Positions 21,051 to 31,371 of a stretch of DNA of 64,000 nt are shown here, piece by piece; within the stretch, counting starts at the first letter, position 1, and every line of letters begins with the position of its first letter. Both the position numbers and the translations under genes were made by a program. This DNA is from Aedes albopictus (lineage: Eukaryota; Arthropoda; Insecta; Diptera; Culicidae): the NCBI RefSeq assembly GCF_035046485.1, contig NC_085136.1, forward strand, positions 155,008,870 through 155,072,869, in the 5' to 3' direction. Under the pieces are notes generated by a model. That model was not told the origin of the DNA. It did not search any database and was given only the letters and a program-made list of their open reading frames with translations.

Positions 21051-23559
21051 ATGTCTGATTCCGCAAATAAATCAAATCACTTAAGAGAAACTCATTCATT
21101 TTGGTTCGAGTTACAACAACTCAAAGAACTTATTGAAAGAGAATATTTAAAATTGGGGTAGGTAATCAAAATTTGAACCAAATTGAGGCTTTCTGAAGCA
21201 GTGCTAATTTTAAGTGATTTTTTCTCCCACATGGAAATAATTTACTACGGCAAAATCGTATGTACATGAAAGCCACGGGGATAAGCTTTCTGTTAAATGG
21301 TAAAAAGTTTGGATTTGCACCGAATTTCATTGAAATATTTGATTTTTCATCAACAATGATTTTAATCTTAATTTGAACCATCGTAATCATAATTTGAACC
21401 AATTTTAATCTTAATTTGAACTACTGGCGGCAGCAGCTCGAGCAACTCACAAAACAGCCAATTCCATGTTAAGCAATGAAAAATCACATGAATCTGCTAA
21501 TTCTCATACCAATTTTTCATTAGGCAATGGAATCTCAACTCAGAATGTTCGAGATTCTTTAGGAATTTGGAAACTAAATTTGGATTTTTTCATCCCCCAA
21601 GAGTAAACAAAGCAACCACTAGCGCAATCTACAGGCCAACACTAGAAGCTCACCCCCGTTTACTAGTTCAAATTTAGATTACAAATGGTTCAACTTAAGA
21701 TAACATTCTCCAAGTAAGAATCACTTAAATTTGATAATTTTATGACAAATAATGCGGAATATTATTCAGTTGGTCGATTCTACGATAAATAAGCTTTCAT
21801 TTGACGTGTTCACATATTGCGTGTGATACAATGCATGAGCTGTACGAGTGCACCGAAAATGTGCTTTATCTTGGGGGAAATGGGTGAAATCACAGTGATT
21901 TTTCAATTGCTTGTTTTCCATGACAAAAATGCGTTTTTAGAATGCTTTTAAAGTCCATGTTAGCGGGTTATATTACAGAAAGCTGTTTAACATCTTTTTC
22001 GGGACAATATTTGCCTGAAAAGTACGTCTTTTTAATGAATTTTGAAATGGTTCAAATTAAGATTACAATTTGACTAGTTCAAAGTTTGATTTCTTACCCT
22101 ATATAAAAACAAAACCAGAGCAAGAACTGCTGATGGTATAAATACAAAAAAACAATTGTTACAAGACGCTCTTGACCAATTTGAAAATATAGTTGCTGGT
22201 TACGAAACAAGTGTAACCGTAAACGAATGGAATAACCTCACTGATACACTAGAAGTAGTAAGATCAAAGGTTCGACAATCATATTTAATACTAGACCAAA
22301 CAGAAGTCTTGCCAGCAAGAAAACGGCAAACTTCAGACCCAAGTATATACACTGAAATTGTTTTACCTAAAGATTTTTTTGAAAAGACACCTCTATCGTC
22401 AACATTAGTAGAGAACGAAGAAAAAGCTTTAGAAGAATCTTTTTGCCATAACGAAAATTTCGAAGAACAACTTAACAATATCAAAAGTGCATTTTTAGAA
22501 AATAGTCTACATTTCGAAAGAAGATTAAATAAATCTCACAACAAAATGGCTTTTTCGCAAATAACAGCAATTCAATGCATCCCAGAATTCGATGGGAAGG
22601 CAGAATCCCTTATACCTTTCATAGCACAAGTTGATTTTTTCGCAGAACAACTTGCAGAAAACGAACACCACAGAGCGCTCTTAAATGTAGTGCGTATGAA
22701 ATTGAGAGGAGAGGCACTATTAAGCCTACCACACATCACAGAAAATACTTGGGATGAAGTAAAAGTCAAGTTAGAACAACTGTTTCGCCCTAAAAAGGAC
22801 ATTGCGTCCATAATGAAGAAAATAGAAGTTTTATGGCAAAAGAAAGATGAGCCATTTGACAAGTACAAAGATAGAGCCCATGAATTGTATAAATGGGTAG
22901 AAAACGAAGGACAATATGCTCTAACCCACTTACGTAAACATTTCCTAGCAGGATTACGTAATAAAGGGCTCGCACAAGCGGGAAAATCACAAAGAGGAAA
23001 AACTTTTCCAGAGTTAACACAATGGTTACAAAAGGAGTGTAAAGAAGGAGAAGAACTTAGGGAAATAAACTCAAGAGTAGAATCAGTATACTCCAAAGAA
23101 GAAAATAAGACTCGCGAAAACCCTCATCAAAATAAGAACCCAGTGAACAAAAAGTTTTCATATCAAAATTTCAACAAAAGGAGATTTTATCCTAACAATA
23201 ACAATCTCTCAACATATGCCCATTACCAAAATTGTTCACCTCCAGAATATAATAGCATACCTATCAGAGGAATCCATAACATTCCCAATGGAAACTTCCA
23301 AGAAAAATATCCATATACAGGTAGGAATTACAACACTCCTCAAATTATGTGGATACCTCAAGAACAGCAAGCAAATCAAAGAGGTAGAGACTACATTTCC
23401 ATACCAAGAGGTAGAGAATACAAACCTCCACAAACAAGATCCCCTCAAAAACAAAATAAAAACTTCAAAACAGAGCAAAGTTCGCCCCAAAAAGAACAAA
23501 CTTCCAGACCACAAACCCCACAAAATCAGTTAGTAAGATATATCCCAAGAAAAAACTAA
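21051..23559 (+). pseudogene. gag: Gypsy gag, interrupted by a MITE
   Basis: Translation starts at ATG 21051 (SDSANKSNHLRETHSFWFEL) and is cut after about 35 codons by an insertion (about 21156-22099). It resumes in frame at about 22100 and runs to TAA 23557-23559. The body has a capsid-like region (IPEFDGKAESLIPF, LRGEALLSLPHI, FDKYKDRAHELYKWVE, LRKHFLAGLRNKGL) and a long basic, N/Q/P-rich tail with YSKEE and RGREY repeats instead of CCHC zinc knuckles. The missing knuckle is typical of errantiviral Gag. Gag forms the particle and packages element RNA. The last codons carry a frameshift heptamer. Confidence 0.85.
21156..22099. mobile_element. MITE-like insertion in gag
   Basis: Imperfect ends GGGTAGGTAATCAAAATTTG and CAAAGTTTGATTTCTTACCC face each other. 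Internal AATTTGAACCA motifs recur at 21360-21420 and near 22070. Gag coding sequence flanks it on both sides. No transposase is present. A target duplication was not clear, so exact ends are uncertain by a few bases. Confidence 0.65.
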
Positions 23560-23596
23560 TTCATAGGGGCTTCGAGAATTGCGTCGGAAGACCCCT
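23550..23596 (+). promoter_or_regulatory. -1 ribosomal frameshift signal between gag and pol
   Basis: Heptamer A-AAA-AAC at 23550-23556 lies in the correct gag phase, directly before the gag stop TAA. After an 8-base spacer, AGGGGCTTC (23565-23573) can pair with GAAGACCCCT (23587-23596), a 9-bp stem with one bulged A and a 13-base loop. The pol frame is exactly -1 and is open from the heptamer into protease without a stop. Confidence 0.8.
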
Positions 23597-23889
23597 ACAA
23601 ACGGAATATAACTTAAACAGACGCTATAAATGTAATACTACTGTCAAACCCAGAGTTATCCAAGAGAAAAAGGTAAAAAAGTCCTCTCTTAAAACAAATA
23701 ATACAATTGATGATATCCCGCAATATGAGAAGATACCCATTATTCACACACACAATAATCAACTCCTAGTATCATTGGGAACCGAAGAAAACCCTCAAAA
23801 TAGGGAAAATTACATGCTAGACACAGGAGCATGCTACAATATGATGAGATGGGATATAGCAAAAAACATTTGCGCTGATAAAATTAATA

Positions 23890-24739
23890 CCGTCAAGGCG
23901 CCATTCACCGTGTGCCTTCGAATATTTTTTCATTATTTCCATATTATGATTGAATGATATGACAATTTCCCTTCGATTTCATCAATACAACACTAATGTA
24001 TTGTTACCATGTCAAAACGCTCATTATATACATTTAAAAGTATCATTTTGACACTAAAGTGTGTTTACATGAAGCGGGTTTCTGCTCGATCACTGCATTC
24101 ATAGTGAAAAAACGAAAACTGCGCTAAGGTGATTTAAGCGATAAACTAAATGTAGTAACGTTTTTATTCCACCAAGAAGCAATTAAATTCACATATCAGG
24201 TATGTATTTTGCATTACCGAAGTAAGTTTAACAAGAAAGTACGATTACTCGTACTTTTTAATTGAAACAAAAAGGCACGGTAAATGGGTACCCTAAAAAT
24301 CAATGGTCTCCATTCACCGTGCCCCATATTGTCCCATATATCTAGAAAAAATCGAAAATTTGAACATTCGTTTTTCTAATAAAATCTAGCAAGTTATTAC
24401 TTGAAATGAATTTAAACGAAGAAAATTCCCTTTGCTGGGTTGTCTTAATCATTTTTGAACAAAGTAGAATAAAATTTCTCATACACGGTGAATGGGTCCC
24501 TACTACCACGGTGAATGGTGACCTAACACGGAATTAGGCGACCCTACTACCATTTACTAATTGTACTATATCACAAAATTTTGTGAAAATTTTTCTTCTT
24601 CTGTGGATATTGCTTTAATTTAAACCTATAATGAAGGCAATTAAAAGCGGCACCAACAATGTTTATAAGACTGGTGTCAAATGACAGCCCTTATTTGCCC
24701 AGAATCCTCTTAGATCCACGGTGAATGGTGCCTTGACGG
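23890..24739. mobile_element. TA-flanked MITE inserted in the gypsy protease
   Basis: 850 bp. Ends CCGTCAAGGCGCCATTCACC and GGTGAATGGTGCCTTGACGG are inverted repeats (one mismatch over 20 bp). TA lies on both outer sides (23888-23889, 24740-24741). CACGGTGAATGG motifs recur inside (near 24484 and 24509). Element plus duplication is a multiple of three, so only its internal stops break pol. It is a relative of the MITE at 13617-14920 by its CCGTCAA ends. Confidence 0.9.
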
Positions 24740-25817
24740 TACTTCAGAAAAATTGTCAGTCACGGGATTCAATTCATCAAAATCAGAAACTTTAGGATCT
24801 ATAAAACTAAAGGTCCAAATGAACTCTTATTACAGAATTAAATTTCATTTAGTAAAGGAATTAAGCGTCCCCGCAATTATAGGTGCGGAATTTCTTAAGG
24901 CATATACCTTATATGTAGATAAGAATTTTTCAAGTATTGTTTTACGCAAACCAAATATAAATAAGTGTAAATATAGCCATTTTAATTACCAACACAATAA
25001 ACAATCAAATAAGCCTACAAGTTCTAATGTATGCTCACCAAATAAAGTTGAAAATGCACATAAAGTAGTAGTGGAAAAGGCAATCCCAACAGAACCTACA
25101 TACACTTTGGAGAATATGCCGTATGAAATAACAAAAAAGGATGCAGAATGCATTACGCACCAAGCAACTGATGCGTACAAGAAACGAAAGCACCTTACAA
25201 AGAATAAGAAAAATAAGAAAATAGAAACAAAAGCCAATAAAGGCGAACATTTAATCAACAAGCCTGCATACGATAATGCAAGGCAATATTCTGAGAATGA
25301 TTCCTCAGAGAAACAAGATAAAGTAAATTTGAAATTGGATAATCCAACTATGGGAAATATTTTACCCGAGAACCTGGATTAAAACCAAGACCTATGTTTG
25401 ACAGAAAATAAAAAGCATGTGCAATTGCAGGGAAATATTCGAGTAAAGAATCTTCTCGACACAATAAACTTAAAACACTTAGCAAAAGAAAATTTCAACA
25501 CCATGGAGAAGGTGATGACACAATATAGCGATGTGTTCTATTTGAAAGGAGATCAACTCACAGTCACAAATGCAGCAGTACATGATATTGAAACCACAAC
25601 AAACGTAACAATATATAAAAGACAGTACAGGTTTCCAGAGTCCACAAAAAAGCAAATTAATGTAGAAATTGAAGAAATGGAGAGACAAGGTATCAGAAAA
25701 CCTAGCAAAAGTCCATGGAACGCACCAGTGTTGTGTATACCAAAAAAGGACCTAGATGCGGAAGGCAACAAAAAGTACCGAATTGTAGTAGACTTCAGAG
25801 CTCTCAATTTAACCTTC

Positions 25818-25927
25818 CGTAACTCGCGCGGTTGACTACCTGCGTCAACACCACGCTAATGCTGAGTACAAAAAGCGAGATTTTTTCAACGTGTTGTACA
25901 AAATACAACAGCGCGATCGCTCGTGGG
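25818..25927. repeat. 110-bp short interspersed repeat in the RT domain (copy 1)
   Basis: Begins CGTAACTCGCGCGGTTG and ends CGCGATCGCTCG. A second copy of the same length is at 47457-47566. It interrupts RT between FRALNL and YPIPLI and throws the frame. Confidence 0.8.
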
Positions 25928-28747
25928 TTAATAACCAAACCCTTCGTATACCCTATTCCACTCATTAATTACATTTTGGATAGCCTAGGAGATGCCAAAT
26001 ATTTTTCAACGATCGATTTAAAATCAGGCTTCTACCAAGTTCCTATAAACCCAAAAGATGCGGCAAAAACAGCTTTTTCAACTCCAAAAGGACACTACGA
26101 ATTCACCAGAATGCCTATGGGGTTAAGAAACAGCCCATCTACCTTTCAAAAACTGATGAATACTATTTTGTATGAAATTGAAGGCGTTAAAGCAATCGTC
26201 TATTTGGATGACATTATTGTCTTCGGGAGAACAATCGAAGAACATAATACAAACTTAATGAAAGTATTGGAAGCTCTTCGCAAACATAACCTCAAAATAG
26301 AACCTACAAAATGCCAAATTTTAAAAAGTGAACTGAAATTTTTGGGCCATACCGTCGACAATAAAGGCATTCGTCCAACACACGACAATATAAAAGCAAT
26401 AAAAGAAATGGTGACCCCAAAAACAGTCAAAGATGTTCGTTCATTTCTAGGCACAGTTAACTTTTATGGAAAATTCATTCCCAAAATTGCCGAAATTCGG
26501 AAACCTTTGAATGAACTACTAAAGAAAAATGTAAAGTTTGAATGGACCTCACAATGCCTGGAAGCATTTGAAAAACTGAAAAACTTTCTAACATCAGATT
26601 CCCTATTAGTGAGACCAAATTACAAAAACACCTTCGTATTAACCACAGACGCAAGTGACCATGCCATTGGAGCAGTGCTTTCGAATGAAAATTCAGTAGA
26701 TAGACCCATAGCTTACGCCAGCAGAGGACTCGTTGGTGCTGAGAGAAAATACCATACAATCGAAAAGGAATTACTGGCAATTGTTTGGGCAGTCAATTAC
26801 TTCAAACATTACATATACAATCAAAAGTTTATTGTTTACACAGATCACAGACCTCTAATCTCATTGTGGCACCTGAAAGAAACATCACCCACATTAACAA
26901 GATTGAGACTAAAATTTCAAGGGATGGAATGTGACATTAGATATAAACAAGGAAGGGATAACGTTGTTGCTGACTTTCTGTCTCGTCTCAACCTGAAAAG
27001 TGATACAGAAAGGGATTCGAAACAAGTTGCTGTCTTAACTAGACAACAAAGCAGACAGAATAAACAGAATGAGGTCAATGAAAAGACAAAAACAGCTCAA
27101 AAGAACAACAATCTCACCCCGAAGAAAACAACAAAAACAGTTATTCAGAAAAATAAACAACAAAACAGTTGGAACCCACATATGGATGGACTTGAGAACC
27201 TCGAACCTAGAATGGAAGAAAAATCCGATACAAACAAGAATATTTCACTAAGAGACTACTCTGATGCCATTTTCAATGACAAAATTAATGACAATATTTT
27301 GAAATTTTCCAAAGAGAAAATACCAATAGAAAAAACTTCTGCTACATTCGTTATTCTCAATAGCAGATCTGCGTATAGCGAAATAAGCGAATTAATCGAT
27401 CTACCACACGGTTTAAAGGATCATTTAAAGGGAGAAGTATTCTCAATACCAGATAAAAAGATATGGGGAGTAATCTTGAATGGATCAAGACAATCTCAGT
27501 TTGGTGATCCTAACTATATCCTAGAAAGTTTCATGGAAGCTTTTGAAAATTGTCCCGAATTTGCAAAAGCAGCTAAACAAATCCAAGTAATCTCATTTAG
27601 GAGTCCTAAAATGCCATCCTACCTTAATATTATGAGATATATTGCCGAAAAGTTCTCTTTATTAAACTTCACATTATTCACACCAGAGAAAGAACGCATG
27701 TGGATACCTGCAGAAAAAAGACATACAGTTTTACAAGAGTTTCATGACTGTCCTCTAGGTGGTCATGTCGGCAGCAAACGTATGTTACAACGGTTACGTC
27801 CACTTTTCAAATGGGAAAACATGCGCAGAGATATCGAAAACTATGTGAAACAATGCGACTCCTGTCAAAAGAACAAAATAAGTGTATCCAATAAAATCCC
27901 GATGAAAATCACTACGACGTCTACGGAACCGTTTCAGAAATTTTTCATGGATATTGTAGTTTTGCCGGAATCAAACAGAGGTAACAAATACGGCTTAGTC
28001 ATACAAGACGACTTAACAAGGTACTTAACAGTGGCGGCAATGGAAAATCAAGAAAGGCATACGGTAGCAAAATCATTTGTAGATAACTTCATATGCAAAT
28101 TTGGAGCGCCGATGGAATTAGTAACAGACCAGGGTGCCAATTTTGTCGGCAAATTAATGAAAAACGTGTGCAGAATCCTTAAAATAAAAAAGATGACTAC
28201 TACAGCGTATCATCCACAAGCAAATTTAGTAGAAAGATCAAATAGAGAATTAAAAATTTACCTACGACAATTTATTAGAGGCGACCATCAAACTTGGGAT
28301 CAACTCTTACCACACTTCACATTCCAATACAACACTACAATCAATTCGTCAACAGGATTCAGTCCATTTGAATTATTATATGGCAGACACGCCAGAATCC
28401 CAAACTCCATTTACAGAATGAGAGATATGGAATTTAATTACGGAGATTATTCGGATGAATTAAGAACAAATCTAAAATATCTACACAATTTTGCACGCAA
28501 AAATTTAATTACTCCAAAACAAAAACGAAAAGAAATATATGACAAACAATCAAACGAATGGCAACCAATGTGGGGAGAATTAGTACTAGTAAAAGCTAAC
28601 CCCACTGGAACAGGCCAAAAATTACAAGCACGTTGGAGAGGTCCTTACGAAGTAGTAGAACTTCCTACAGAACAAACAACGATTATTAAAAATGGAAACA
28701 AACTTGAAAAAGTCCATAATAATCGTCTAAAGAAATATAATGATTGA

Positions 28748-29310
28748 TTGGTAATATTAATCAAACCAATCTTACTTTATTTGTATATATGTAAAAATGT
28801 AAATATGTAAATAGACATTTATGTATAAGATCAAAACAAACACAAAATATATAGAAAAAAAGGAAAACTTTGAAAATAAATATACAAAAAAAGAGAAAAA
28901 CTATAAAAATGTATCCACTCAGACATATATAAATATACCTACGTACAAAATAAATATCCACATAGCAATATGAAAATATACCTTTCACAAACTACGGTAA
29001 TAAGTCCTTTAATCCCTAGCCTGATCCAAAAGTCATACTCCAAAAACGAAGTTCTCATTTAATGTGTCCAGAGAAACAACAGCATTGCCAAAACCATTTT
29101 CTAGAACCAAGTGGGCGTAGAGGATATTTTTTTTTTTAATTTCACTAAGCATGCATGTAGTGAGCAAAACGAGATAGAATGAATGGACAAGGGAAGGCGC
29201 CCCCAGAATACAGTTATATTGAATGATTGAGATGAATACTACTACGCTACACTAAGAAATAATAATAAAGAAAACATATCATTCATTGAAACTTTTGTAT
29301 TGGTTTCAGG
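28748..29310 (+). other. Gypsy pol-env spacer ending in a splice-acceptor-like site
   Basis: AT-rich, no coding content. It ends TTTTGTATTGGTTTCAG (acceptor at 29309) two bases before the env ATG, which fits env being made from a spliced subgenomic mRNA. Confidence 0.55.
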
Positions 29311-31371
29311 ATGTTCATTATGACCGTTACGGTCCAAAGCAACTTAATATTGGAAAAATTGGATGATCCACTCATCTGGAAAGGATCTTATACACTAGAG
29401 GTAAAATTCTCAATGAAGGAACTCTTCCGTGGCAGAGTGGCATTAGAATCAACGCTAAACAGTTACACACACATATGCCAATTAATAACCAAACATATTC
29501 AAGCCACAGAGTGTAACCGAATGTTACACGATCTAAAATTTGTAATATCAAAAACTTAAGAAACAGAAGAATTCATCAAGGAATTCTTTCCTACAAGAAG
29601 ACCAAGAGGATTCTTAACATGGATTGGAGCTATGGACTCTGATGATAGGACAAGAGTAGACACAAATTTGGACACATTAAGGCAGAACGAAGAATCTTTG
29701 AAAGATTCAATAAAACATCAAACTAACACAGTTGATGCAATGTACAAATTTATCGATAGCTCGATGATACAAGTAGACACGAAAATGAAGCAATTGTCTG
29801 ATAACATTAATGCACTACAATACAGTGCGCAAGAAAATCGGGATCTCAGTAAATCGGTGAAAACGATGCTATACTGGGAAACAGAACTGATAGAAGCAGG
29901 AATGCAAATCCAAACATTATTAGAAAGAGTAAAATATAATCAAAATATTATTTTACAGTTACTGTTAAACAAAGAACAAAGCACGTCTTGGTTTGTTCAA
30001 CTAATTGAACCCGCAACGCTGTTCAAGCTGTTAGAAGAAAGAGAAAACAATTTACCTGGGGATGTGGCATTCCCCAGAAAAAAATCAAATGGAAATTTGT
30101 TAGTGGAAATAATAAATTCAATGGACATAAGTTACGAAACACAAAACAATGTCGTTATAAATTTCAAGCTTAAAGTTCCATTAGTCGCAAAAATAAAATA
30201 TACGGCTTACAAAGGAATAGTTCTTCCACAAATGAACGAAACAGTAGTAGCATCAATAGCATTTGAAAATAATATTCTTATCCAAGAAGAAGACCAAAAC
30301 TGGGGATTTGTTGTGTCAGAATCCCAATTTAATAAATGCAAAAGTTACTCACCATTAAGAATATGCGATTTTAAAATTGGAGAAATTAATCTAAACTCCG
30401 AAGAGAATTGTCTTCTTAATCTAAGATTTAGAAACTCGTCCAAAAATTGCAAAATCCGAATTCTTAAAGTAACAAAAGAAACTTGGTTCGCAACAGAAGA
30501 ACCGAATATTTGGGAGTATGTAACACCATATGAAATAAAAATCAACGTTTTTCATGGATTTAATCATACATTTATGACAATAAAAGGATCAGGTAGGCTC
30601 GAACTAACACCCGGAACGATAATTGTAACAAATAACACAAAACTGTCGTATTCAAACGAGACAATTTCTGAAAGTATATCAATTACTCAGACTCATATTT
30701 GGAATGATTTAAATATAACAATAGAAGAAGGGGAATCACAACTGATTCCAACCCTTAAAAATAACCTAACGTAGCATTCAATTTATGACCACAAGAAACT
30801 ATTCGACTTAGGAGTCGACGTCGAGGACATAAAAAAGTCCGTCCCAACATTAGAAAATATGATATACTCTCCACTAACATACCCCTGGACGTTCTACAGT
30901 ATGATATCTGTAGTAGGAATCATCATATCAGCTGTTATAATAATAATGATGTGTAAATTTAAAAACCACATCACATGTAAGGAAAAATCTAAACCACAAC
31001 CCAAATTCACACGAAATGATATTATTCATCATGTTCAAATCGAGAAAAAAGACGAAACTGCTTTACATGAAATTTTTTGCAATCCTAATTTGATTCCCCA
31101 AAAGACAATATTACTAGATCGATCGAAAGTATCGCTCCCGCTACCAGCAATACCAGAAAACGAGGAAGACTACCTCGAAGCCATCTCAGACGAAGTTAAT
31201 CATTCTTCAAACGACACAGACAGTGTCGAGAAAAAGGTAAAAGAAACTAAAATTAGCAACAACCGTAACACATTACAAAGAAGCTTTTCTGTCTCAGAGA
31301 AGACAAAACAAATTTGGGAAAGAAATTCCCCAAACCGAAAAACAGTCAGTCTCTTTTCACCATCTTATTAA
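29311..31371 (+). pseudogene. env: Errantivirus-like fusion-type envelope gene with two in-frame stops
   Basis: One reading frame runs from ATG 29311 to TAA 31369-31371 and is broken by TAA at 29557-29559 and TAG at 30772-30774. A dibasic furin-type cleavage signal (RRPR) sits at about 29620, followed by a hydrophobic stretch expected for a fusion peptide. A coiled-coil-like region (SIKHQTNTVDAMYKF) follows, then several N-glycosylation sequons. A single membrane anchor (about 30880-30960, rich in I and V) comes next, then a ~130-residue basic/acidic cytoplasmic tail. The layout matches the baculovirus F-like Env captured by insect errantiviruses, which would mediate membrane entry. The stops mean no complete protein is made from this copy. 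Confidence 0.82.

Larger units (their letters stand above)
23556..28747 (+). pseudogene. pol: Gypsy pol: protease, RT, RNase H, integrase (disrupted)
   Basis: Pol is entered by -1 frameshift. Protease has LDTGACYNMM at about 23818; it is split by a MITE (23890-24739) and continues with PAIIGAEFL. An in-frame TAA lies at 25380-25382. RT begins around 25500 (KYRIVVDFRALNL), is broken by a 110-bp repeat at 25818-25927 that also shifts the frame, then runs YPIPLI, FSTIDLKSGFYQVP, FTRMPMGLRNSPSTFQ and YLDD at 26201-26212. RNase H has TTDASDHAIGAVL, EKELLAIVWA and YTDHRPL. Integrase has the H-H-C-C domain (HDCPLGGHVG..CDSCQKN near 27740-27870) and D, D, E (MDIVVLPE, TDQGANF, VERSNREL). The 971-codon ORF from 25832 to 28747 is otherwise intact. 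These enzymes copy the RNA and insert the DNA. Confidence 0.92.
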
